From JBOGUF01 sp050696075 (lineage in GTDB: Bacteria > Chloroflexota > Chloroflexia > Thermomicrobiales > UBA6265), in the NCBI GenBank assembly GCA_050696075.1, contig JBOGUF010000213.1, positions 1 through 17,321 of the forward strand: DNA of 17,321 nucleotides, given 5' to 3'. The position numbers and the translations under genes are program-made. The notes under the pieces are model-generated. The model saw only the letters and a list, made by a program, of their open reading frames with translations. It was not told where the DNA came from and searched no databases. Of this stretch, positions 6,886-13,551 are shown piece by piece; the first letter of the stretch is position 1, and each line of letters starts with the position of its first letter.

Positions 6886-7905
6886 ATGGACGTCGGCGTC
6901 GGGACCTTCAACCTCAACAACCTCTTCTCGCGGTTCAACTTTCGGGCGGACCTGGAGACGACGACCCCAGCCGATCCCGGCATCGCCGGGGTGTCGGGCA
7001 TGGCGGGCGGAACAACCGCCGTGCCGACCGAGGAGCCGATGGCGTCCTATAGTTTCGGCGAGGGCAGCCTCTTCGTGACGCGGACCTACAGGGGCCGGCT
7101 GGTGCGCGGCAAGCCGGAGCGAGACACCGAGCGGATCGCGAACCGCATCCTCCAAGCCAACCTCGACGTCTTGGCCGTGCAGGAAGTCGAGGATCTGGTG
7201 ACCCTCCGCGGCTTCGATCAGGAATGGCTCAACGGGCTCTACCCGTACAGCGCTCTGGTCGACGGAAACGACCCCCGGCTGATCGACTTGGCGGTCCTCT
7301 CGAAGCTCCCCATCGGCGGCATCACGTCGTGGCAGTGGGCGGTGCATCCGGACGACCCGTCGGAGCCGGTCTTTTCCCGCGACCTTCTCGAAGTCGAGAT
7401 TCTCAGCCCGAGTCGCCGGCAACGCCTCTTCACCCTCTACAACAACCACCTCAAGAGCCACTACGTCCCGTTTGACGCGGACCCGGTCGAGGGGGCGCGG
7501 CGGGCGAACGAGCGCCGGCAGCGGCAGGCGGCCATCGCGGCGCGGATCGTCGCCGCCCGCCAACGTCCGAACGGTCGGTTCATCGTGTTAGGCGACATGA
7601 ACGATCCACCCGATTCGCCGTTTCTGGCCCCGCTGGCGGGTTCGACGGCGCTGATGATGACGAACGGGCTGGCGAACCCGCGGGAAACGCGCCCCGCGCC
7701 AGACGACGACCCACCGCCGCCCGGCCCGGCCTGGACCCACCGCTTCAAGCCGCGCAACCAGCCCGCCGAGTACGAGCTCTTCGACCACGTCTGGCTCAGC
7801 CCCGCGCTCTCCGGTCGCCTGACGGATGCCGTCATCGACCGTCGCACCCGCCTCGGCGGCGACGGCAGCGATCACGATCTGGCGTGGGTGACGCTCGATC
7901 TGTAG
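6886..7905 (+). CDS. Endonuclease/exonuclease/phosphatase-family hydrolase
   Basis: This 339-residue protein is of the EEP superfamily (DNase I / exonuclease III / phosphodiesterase fold). Metal-binding and catalytic motifs appear in order: TFNLNNLF (N9/N11), VQEVED (E100), NNHLKS (N187, H188), GDMND (D237, N239) and the terminal GSDHD (S328-D329-H330). All key residues are present, so it should be an active metal-dependent phosphodiesterase or phosphatase. The substrate (DNA, lipid or nucleotide) cannot be told. No signal peptide or membrane segment is seen. A proline/aspartate-rich loop (residues ~270-282) lies before the C-terminal motif. I chose the ATG at 6886 since homology begins right there; AAGG is close upstream. 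It stands alone, divergent from the toxin-antitoxin pair. Confidence 0.85.
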   Translation: MDVGVGTFNLNNLFSRFNFRADLETTTPADPGIAGVSGMAGGTTAVPTEEPMASYSFGEGSLFVTRTYRGRLVRGKPERDTERIANRILQANLDVLAVQEVEDLVTLRGFDQEWLNGLYPYSALVDGNDPRLIDLAVLSKLPIGGITSWQWAVHPDDPSEPVFSRDLLEVEILSPSRRQRLFTLYNNHLKSHYVPFDADPVEGARRANERRQRQAAIAARIVAARQRPNGRFIVLGDMNDPPDSPFLAPLAGSTALMMTNGLANPRETRPAPDDDPPPPGPAWTHRFKPRNQPAEYELFDHVWLSPALSGRLTDAVIDRRTRLGGDGSDHDLAWVTLDL

Positions 7906-7918
7906 CGCGTGTTGGGTG

Positions 7919-8078
7919 CTATTCCCGCGCCCGCATGGCCGTGCGCGGCTTGTCCTTGATCGCTTCGACTCCGCCGGCTTCCAATTCCTTCGGCTTCAGA
8001 CCGGTCGCCCGCACCATCTGATAGGCCACGGTGGACGTCGCGATCTCGTCCGCCTTCTCCTTGCGGGGGATTGGTCGT
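7919..8078 (-). pseudogene. Possible remnant of an unidentified small gene
   Basis: Downstream of the glnA terminator one minus frame reads RKEKADEIATSTVAYQMVRA then TGLKPKELEAGGVEAIKDKP, ending at a TAG at 7919. The composition is protein-like and amphipathic, unlike the other frames. No convincing start or ribosome site exists; upstream in frame the reading runs into the glnA terminator. It may be the 3' end of a gene lost by deletion, or a chance open frame. I do not recognise the family. Confidence 0.25.
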
Positions 8079-8108
8079 GAGAACGAAGGGGGTTCCAGCC
8101 CGTCGCCG

Positions 8109-8145
8109 AAAAAAGCGGAGGACGGCCAATTCGGCCGCCCTCCGC
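8109..8145 (-). terminator. Intrinsic terminator of glnA
   Basis: Read on the minus strand, GCGGAGGGCGGCC pairs with GGCCGTCCTCCGC (13 bp with one G-U) around a 5-base loop, followed directly by six T residues. It lies 36 bases past the glnA stop codon and is a textbook Rho-independent terminator. Confidence 0.9.
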
Positions 8146-8152
8146 ATCCGTG

Positions 8153-8180
8153 AGCTAACAGCTCATCGCTGATCGCTTGT
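8153..8180. repeat. Heptad array at the glnA 3' end
   Basis: Four 7-base units in a row, AGCTAAC, AGCTCAT, CGCTGAT and CGCTTGT, keep GCT at the same phase. The array abuts the glnA stop codon and separates it from the terminator. It resembles the GCTAGCT array between mrpE and mrpF, but is more diverged. Confidence 0.6.
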
Positions 8181-9563
8181 CTAATACACCTCGAGGTAGC
8201 GCTCGCGCTCCCAGGAGGAGACGTGGAGGCGGAACTCGTTCCACTCGGTGCGCTGGGCCTCGATCAGGCGCTCGAAAACGTGGTCGCCGAGGGCGGAGCG
8301 GACCAACTCGCTCTTTTCCATCTCCGCCACGGCTTCGCCGAGGGTGGCGGGCAGGGTCGGGATGTTGCGCCGCTTCAGGTCGTCGTCGGTGAAGTGATAG
8401 AGGTTTTCCTCCACCGGCTCCGGTAGCGGCAGGTCCCGCTCGATGCCGTCAAGACCGGCGGCGAGCATCACCGAGAAGGCCAAATACGGGTTGCAGCTCG
8501 GGTCCGGGCAGCGCAACTCGATGCGGGTCGCCGCCGTGTGGCCGCCGCGGATCGCCGGGACCCGGATCAACGCCGAGCGGTTGGTGCGCGCCCAGGAGAC
8601 GTAGACCGGCGCCTCGTAGCCGGGCACCAGGCGGCGATAGGAGTTCACCAGCGGCGCGATGACGCTACAGATGCTGCGCGCGTGGTGGAGTTGGCCGGCG
8701 ATGAACTGCTTGGCGATCTTGGAGAGGCCATAGGGGTCCGACTCATCGACGAAGCCGTTTTTGCCGCCGTCCAAGAAGGCGAGGCTCTGATGGACGTGCA
8801 TGCCCGAGCCGTTGATCCCCTCCATCGGCTTCGGCATGAAGGTCGCGTGCAGCCCGTGCTTCTGCGCGATCGCCTTCAGGATGTACTTGAAGGTCACCGC
8901 GCGGTCGGCGGTCTCCACCGCATCGCCGTACTCGAAGTCGATTTCGTGCTGACCGATGGCGACCTCGTGGTGGCTCGCCTCGACGTCGATCCCCATTTCC
9001 TCGAGCGCGACCACCATGTCCTTGCGGACGGTGTTGGCCAGGTCGGTCGAGTAGTCGAAGTAGCCGCCGCGATCGTGCGGCAGCACTGAGATCTCGCCAT
9101 TCTTCTCCTGCGAGAAGAGGAAGAATTCGAGCTCCGGCCCGGTCTTGAAGAGGTAGCCAAGCTTGGCGGCGCGCTCGAGCTGGCGGAAGAGGACGCCGCG
9201 CGGGTCGCCGGGGAAGGGATCGCCGTTCGGGTTAAAGACCCAGCAGACGACGCGGGCGGTCGTGAACTCGCCACGCTCCCACGGGATGACCGCGTAGGTC
9301 GAGAGGTCGGGGATGAGGTACATGTCCGACTCGGCGATGCGGGTGAAGCCCGCGATCGAGGAACCGTCGATCCACTGCCCGCCTTCGACGATGTGGTCGA
9401 AGATACCGGCGGGGATCGTCACGCTTTTGACGATGCCCATGACGTCGGTGAACTGGAGGTTGATGAACTTGACCCCCTCGGCCTCGATCCGACCGAGGAT
9501 CTCCTCCTTGCTCGGCGGCGTGCCGAGAATCGCCTCCCTGTCAACCGCTACCTCGACCGCCAT
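8181..9563 (-). CDS. glnA: Glutamine synthetase, class I-alpha
   Basis: This 460-residue cytosolic glutamine synthetase makes glutamine from glutamate, ammonia and ATP. It has the N-terminal beta-grasp domain (to residue ~105, with QWIDGSSIAGF at 63-73) and the catalytic domain. The domain holds GPELEFFLF (metal ligands E144/E146), HHEVAIGQHEIDF (198-210), NGSGMHVHQS (251-260, ATP/glutamate site), RLVPGYEAPVYVSW (the flap glutamate E318) and RIELRCPDPSCNPYLAF (348-364). The C-terminal NLYHFTDDDLKRRNIPTLP lacks the adenylylation-tyrosine context of the beta subtype. This fits GSI-alpha, normally controlled by feedback inhibition. The ATG at 9563 follows GGGAGGAG at a suitable distance. It is monocistronic, with its own terminator. 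Confidence 0.97.
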   Translation of the reverse strand: MAVEVAVDREAILGTPPSKEEILGRIEAEGVKFINLQFTDVMGIVKSVTIPAGIFDHIVEGGQWIDGSSIAGFTRIAESDMYLIPDLSTYAVIPWERGEFTTARVVCWVFNPNGDPFPGDPRGVLFRQLERAAKLGYLFKTGPELEFFLFSQEKNGEISVLPHDRGGYFDYSTDLANTVRKDMVVALEEMGIDVEASHHEVAIGQHEIDFEYGDAVETADRAVTFKYILKAIAQKHGLHATFMPKPMEGINGSGMHVHQSLAFLDGGKNGFVDESDPYGLSKIAKQFIAGQLHHARSICSVIAPLVNSYRRLVPGYEAPVYVSWARTNRSALIRVPAIRGGHTAATRIELRCPDPSCNPYLAFSVMLAAGLDGIERDLPLPEPVEENLYHFTDDDLKRRNIPTLPATLGEAVAEMEKSELVRSALGDHVFERLIEAQRTEWNEFRLHVSSWERERYLEVY

Positions 9564-9850
9564 CGCGGCTCTCCTCCCTCATTCGCTCGGTACGACGCAC
9601 CGTCAGCGCATACGCGCTCCCGCACAATAGGACCTACTACCCCATCGTGACGCGGGAAGGCTACGGCCCGCGGCCGCCGGACGTCATCATGCAATGTGAC
9701 AGAGAAGGGCGAAGGGTTATGTGCGGATTGCACAGTTGGGAGTCACGCGTGGGGTCAGGGACGACCAGGCGTGCTCTCCCTGACTTCGATTCCTAACCCC
9801 CTCGCTACACGTCGTCGTACAGGAAAAACGCCTACGGCACCGAACGCAGG
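9564..9850. other. Non-coding leader between glnA and the regulator relic
   Basis: No gene is supported in these 287 bases. The right part should hold the glnA promoter (reading leftwards), but I see no pair of boxes I would defend. An 8-bp inverted repeat, GTCAGGGA (9754-9761) with TCCCTGAC (9777-9784), has no T run and no clear role. Confidence 0.5.
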
Positions 9851-10040
9851 TTGACCGAGACCAGCTCCCGTCGCCGCCAGCCGGTCCTATGCGCGTCCCG
9901 CTGCCCCGCACGCCGCTGATCGGGCGGAAGCGCGACCGCACCGACGTGTGCGGCTTGCTGCTGCGCGACGATGTCGCACTCCTTACCCTGACCGGCCCAG
10001 GTGGTGTCGGCAAAACCCGCCTCGCCCGGACCACGGAAGC
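9851..10040 (+). pseudogene. Truncated 5' end of a LuxR-type ATPase regulator
   Basis: The + strand encodes MRVPLPRTPLIGRKRD, then VCGLLLRDDVALLTLTGPGG and VGKTRLAR. This is the N-terminus of large LuxR-family regulators with an NB-ARC/AAA ATPase, including the Walker A motif GPGGVGKT. After about 50 residues the similarity ends and the frame continues only as antisense of the neighbouring GH20 gene. A TTG at 9851 starts MTETSSRRRQPV in another frame, close to what I would expect ahead of GPMRVPLP, so a small frameshift may also be present. The rest of the ATPase, the TPR region and the HTH domain are missing. I take this as a dead fragment cut by the event that placed the GH20 gene here. Confidence 0.7.
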
Positions 10041-10047
10041 AAGCGCG

Positions 10048-12117
10048 CTACGCCGACCGCTCTTCCAATGCCGCCAACCAACCGCGGATGTCGGGCGGCA
10101 ATGCCTCTTCGCCGATGATCTCGGCCAGGCGTTGGATATTACGCAACGACGCCTGCCAGAGGACGGCATAGTCGCCCCGGTCGTAGGTTTCGAGGGCGGC
10201 GTCGACCGGGAGACCGGCGGCGACCGCGTCGAGTTGGCCTTCCAGCCAGGCGATCGCTTCGTCGTAGCGCTCAAGCAGCCCGGCGTAGCGGTCGAGGTTG
10301 ACCTGGATCTCGCCGCGGCGGGCATGGGCCAACCAGCGCTGCTCGAACTCGGCGATCAACGCGGGCAGCGCGTCGCGCTGTCGCTGGAACTCGGCGATCA
10401 GACCATCAAGGCGCTGGGCGCCGTTGTCTGTTGCCACGTCGCCCGAGGCGAGGCCGGCGAGCGTCTGGTGGACGGCGCGGGCAGTGGTGACCTTGTCGGT
10501 GGCGAAGCGGATCAGGACGGCGGCGAAGCCGAGGTCGGCACGGAGACCGGGGTCGCGCACGGCGTGGAGGAGGGGGAAGAGCGCCTCGGCGGCAGCGCGG
10601 GACTCCGCGACCGCCGCCTCCGGCGTCTTCCGCCAGAGGTCGCCGGCCAGCGGGTCCTCCCAGAGGGCAAGCGGCGTATTCCAGGTGGTCGTCCACCGCG
10701 GATTGATCTGCATCGACGCGCCGAGGCGGCGTAGCGCGGCGACGACCTGCCCGCTGTAGTCGCCGAGGAAGAGCTTGCCGAAGGCATCCTCGAAGGTCGC
10801 CAGGTCGGTTGCGCTGCCGGTCCAGCCGCACTCCGCGCCCCAGAGGTAGGGATACCAGGAGTTGGAGAGCATCTGGTAGTGGCCGCCGTCGCCCCAGTCG
10901 GTTAGCAGCATCCCCTCCGCCCCGGCAGCGACCCCGTCGCGGACGAAGGTCTGGATGTTCGAGACGGCGTTCTCGATCCGGGGGAAGAAGCTGATCCAGC
11001 TCGACGTGCCGGGGCAGACCCAGAAGCGACGACCGGCCTGGGCAATCACGTCGACCGTATCGAAGTGCTCCTTCTGCTCGTACCACCAGTCGAGGAAGAG
11101 GATATCCTCCGGCATCTCGGCGATCAGATCCGGGTGGTGCCAGAACATGTCGGCCCAGATCATCGTCCGCTTGCCATGCTTGGCGGCCAGTTGATGCAGG
11201 CGCTGGATGTGGGTCAAATAGACGCGGCCGACGCCGATCTCATCGGTGAGCGCCTTCGACTGACCCAGCCCCATATCCCACGGCTCGTCGGCGTTGACGT
11301 TGAGCCATTCCGACGAGAAGGCGGGCAGCAGGTCGCCGTAGAGGTCGTCGAGCAGCTCGTAGGTTCCCTCGTTGCTCATGGCAAAGGACCAGATCCAGTC
11401 CGTTTCGGCCAGGTGGGCGTAGCGTTCGAGCCCCAGGAGGGCGCGTTGGTGGCCGAGTGATTGGAAGTTCGGCACGAGTTCGACGTGGTGAGCGCGGCAG
11501 ACGGCATCGAGCGCCAGGACGTCGTCGGGCGTGATCGACCCCGCCCCAGCCCCGATCTCCGGATGGCTCGGGAAGTGAAAGGTGTGCTCGGTGTAGAGCT
11601 GGAAGTGGTTGTACTTGTAGTGCGCCAGCGCCTTGACCAACTCGGTCAGGATCTCTAGCGTCGGCACCTTGCCGCGCGAGACGTCGAGCATCAGTCCGCG
11701 GTTTGGGAGCACCGGTTTGTCCTCGATGGTGAGCGCGGGTAGGAGGCGGCCGGCCGACTTCGCGATCTGGATCAACGTCTGCGCGCCGTAGAAGATACCG
11801 GGCTCGGCACTGGCCGTCACCGTGACGCCTTGATCGTCGACTCGTATCGTATAGCCCTGTGGTCCGAGGGCGGCCGCGTCGTCCTGGCTGGTGAGGGCGA
11901 GCGTGATCGCGTGTGCCACGGGTTGATCCGTCGGCACGATCGGCAGCACGAACCCGAATTGCGCCGCGAGAGCATCTTGCAGGCCGCGCGCGGTATGCGC
12001 CGTCGCTTCGCTCGGCCTGCCGGCAATCTGGATTCGGGTATCGGCGGCCAACGGGAACGCCCCCTTGGCCAGGGTCAGCGTCGACGGGCGCGGCAACAGC
12101 GCGAGCGAATCGGTCAT
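10048..12117 (-). CDS. GH20 beta-N-acetylhexosaminidase
   Basis: This 689-residue glycoside hydrolase of family 20 removes terminal N-acetylhexosamine by substrate-assisted catalysis. Residues ~1-135 form a GH20b-type domain (LLPRPSTLTLAKGAF; EPGIFYGAQTLIQI). The TIM barrel begins at PNRGLMLDVSRGKVP (138-152) and carries the catalytic Asp-Glu pair D277-E278 in LNVNADEPWD. Later barrel motifs are MIWADMFW, ILFLDWWYEQ and LLTDWGDGGHYQ. Residues ~470-689 are mostly helical. No signal peptide is visible, so it probably acts in the cytoplasm on imported amino sugars. The start ATG has AAGGA about 12 bases upstream. It lies alone between two relic-bearing gaps, on the same strand as the DMT gene but 391 bases downstream of it. 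The exact substrate is unknown. Confidence 0.9.
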   Translation of the reverse strand: MTDSLALLPRPSTLTLAKGAFPLAADTRIQIAGRPSEATAHTARGLQDALAAQFGFVLPIVPTDQPVAHAITLALTSQDDAAALGPQGYTIRVDDQGVTVTASAEPGIFYGAQTLIQIAKSAGRLLPALTIEDKPVLPNRGLMLDVSRGKVPTLEILTELVKALAHYKYNHFQLYTEHTFHFPSHPEIGAGAGSITPDDVLALDAVCRAHHVELVPNFQSLGHQRALLGLERYAHLAETDWIWSFAMSNEGTYELLDDLYGDLLPAFSSEWLNVNADEPWDMGLGQSKALTDEIGVGRVYLTHIQRLHQLAAKHGKRTMIWADMFWHHPDLIAEMPEDILFLDWWYEQKEHFDTVDVIAQAGRRFWVCPGTSSWISFFPRIENAVSNIQTFVRDGVAAGAEGMLLTDWGDGGHYQMLSNSWYPYLWGAECGWTGSATDLATFEDAFGKLFLGDYSGQVVAALRRLGASMQINPRWTTTWNTPLALWEDPLAGDLWRKTPEAAVAESRAAAEALFPLLHAVRDPGLRADLGFAAVLIRFATDKVTTARAVHQTLAGLASGDVATDNGAQRLDGLIAEFQRQRDALPALIAEFEQRWLAHARRGEIQVNLDRYAGLLERYDEAIAWLEGQLDAVAAGLPVDAALETYDRGDYAVLWQASLRNIQRLAEIIGEEALPPDIRGWLAALEERSA

Positions 12118-12142
12118 CGATTGTGCGGTCCTTTCGTATGAG

Positions 12143-12200
12143 CAGCCCTCACCCCGTCTCCCCTCTCCCGTGCGCGAGAGAGGGGAGACGGGCCGGCGGG
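12143..12200. repeat. Interspersed palindromic repeat, copy 1
   Basis: CAGCCCTCACCCC (12143-12155) and CCCCTCTCCC (12160-12169) are identical to blocks in the copy at 15538-15613. Here CCCGTCTCCCCTCTC (12153-12167) pairs perfectly with GAGAGGGGAGACGGG (12178-12192) over a 10-base loop. The outer right arm seen in copy 2 is lost or diverged. Confidence 0.8.
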
Positions 12201-12225
12201 AACGCTACCGGAGGATGGGGCGATC

Positions 12226-12501
12226 GGCAAGAGGGCCGACCATCGCCACGTCTTGATGAGAGCCGAGACGCCGCATCTTCTTGTCCTCGTGATCAGGTAA
12301 GCGACCGCGCCGCTGAGCGCCGTGGCGAGTACGAGATCGTCCTCTTCGACGGTGTCCATGGCGGCGGATTGCTTCCTCATGGCCGATGCCCCCGACGCCA
12401 TCGTCGCCCACGTCGATGCGTTACGGGAAGACGGGCAGACAATCCCGGACGCGCACCAGATCATCCTCACGACAGTGCGGGCGCCCGGGCGGGCAGCATA
12501 G
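12226..12501 (+). pseudogene. Decayed hicAB-like toxin-antitoxin remnant
   Basis: On the + strand a short frame reads KRADHRHVLMRAETPHLLVL up to a TAA at 12298, recalling the middle of HicA toxins (the His-containing dsRNA-binding-like strand region). It is followed by GEYEIVLFDGVHGGG (from 12324), like the start of HicB. After a frame change comes ADAPDAIVAHVDALREDG then QTIPDAH, ending at a TAG at 12499; this resembles the HicB helix ahead of its EDG-x-x-IP motif. Order and strand fit hicA-hicB. The central HicB strand (PDLPGC-type) and the HicA end are missing, so no functional protein is likely. The match is from memory of the families and each piece is short. Confidence 0.4.
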
Positions 12502-12508
12502 CCAATCG

Positions 12509-13486
12509 TCACTCGTCAGCGGCCGCGCCCACCTGGAGCGGCCGGGTTTCCGTCCGCGCGCTGTTCGTCAGAATCACGCCGCCCAGGATCGTGGCGCCGC
12601 CGAGGATTAGGAAGGCGGTGATGCGCTCGTCGAGGATGAGCCAGGCGGAGAGGAGGCCGAAGACGGGGACGAGGTAGATGTAGACGGCGGTTTGACTGGG
12701 GGTCAGGCGCTGCAAGCCGCGGTACCAGAGGACGTGGCCGATGGCGAAGGCGAGGACCGAGGCGAAGACGGCCGCGACCCACCCCCAGGCGGAGAGGTCG
12801 CCGATCCGGTCGAACGTGCCGGGGCGAATGACCGGGGTCAGGAAGAAGCCGACCGCGCCCGCGATCGAGGTGTAGGCCGCAACGTGCACTGGCGGATAGC
12901 GCGCCAGCAGCGGCTTGCTCAGCACCGTGTAGAAGGCCCAGGAAAAGGGGGCGATGGCGACGATGAGGGCGCCCTTGAGATGGCTGGTGTCGAAGTCAGC
13001 CCCCTCGCCGGAGCCGTAGAGGAGGACGACTAAGAAGCCGAGGAAGGCGAGAATGATGCCGGCGATCTTGCGCCGCGTCAGTGCCTCCCCGATCAGCACC
13101 CGCGAGATGATCGCCGTGTGGATCGGGTTGCTGGTCACGATTAGGCTGGCGAGGGCGGCCGGGATCAACTGCTGGCCGTTGATCATCGCCAGGTTCATCA
13201 CCGTCACCCCGATCACGCCGATCAGGACCAGGCGCACCGCGTCGGCTCGCCGCATCGGGATCAGGACTCGACCGCTTACCGCCAGGAGCAGGACGAACGT
13301 CGCCGCCGCGCCGACCACCCGGACGAAGATGACGTCGAGCGGCTCCAACTCCCCGAGCAGGTACTTGACCGCGGTGAAGTTGCCGCCCCAGAGGACGGCG
13401 GTCACCAGCAACGCGGCGTGGACGGCAAGCAACGAACCACGTTGAGCGGTGAGCGCGGGGGAGGTCACGGTGCCGGGTTGGGTCAC
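12509..13486 (-). CDS. EamA/DMT-superfamily permease
   Basis: This 325-residue inner-membrane transporter has about ten hydrophobic segments arranged as two EamA repeats. The first repeat has AALLVTAVLWGGNFTAVKYL (residues ~24-43) through FLGFLVVLLYG. The second has ALIVAIAPFSWAFYTVLSKP through LILDERITAFLILGGATILG. Each repeat starts with the family Trp-Gly or Ser-Trp motif and ends in a Glu-containing helix pair, as in drug/metabolite or amino-acid exporters. The GTG start at 13486 has no strong ribosome site nearby. Sixty-five bases separate it from the upstream secreted-protein gene, so co-transcription is possible. The substrate is unknown. Confidence 0.9.
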   Translation of the reverse strand: MTQPGTVTSPALTAQRGSLLAVHAALLVTAVLWGGNFTAVKYLLGELEPLDVIFVRVVGAAATFVLLLAVSGRVLIPMRRADAVRLVLIGVIGVTVMNLAMINGQQLIPAALASLIVTSNPIHTAIISRVLIGEALTRRKIAGIILAFLGFLVVLLYGSGEGADFDTSHLKGALIVAIAPFSWAFYTVLSKPLLARYPPVHVAAYTSIAGAVGFFLTPVIRPGTFDRIGDLSAWGWVAAVFASVLAFAIGHVLWYRGLQRLTPSQTAVYIYLVPVFGLLSAWLILDERITAFLILGGATILGGVILTNSARTETRPLQVGAAADE

Positions 13487-13551
13487 GAGGCCGGCGTCCC
13501 ACGGATCGACATGGGCGCAATTGTAGGGCCGGGATGCCTCGCGGTGCGCTC

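Noticed and set aside
9754..9784. 8-bp inverted repeat as an operator or terminator
   Set aside because: No T run, a 15-base loop and no intact gene it would serve; such a repeat is weak evidence by itself.
9889..10734. 281-residue + frame beginning with the regulator fragment
   Set aside because: Only the first ~50 residues are regulator-like; the rest is antisense to the well-supported GH20 gene.
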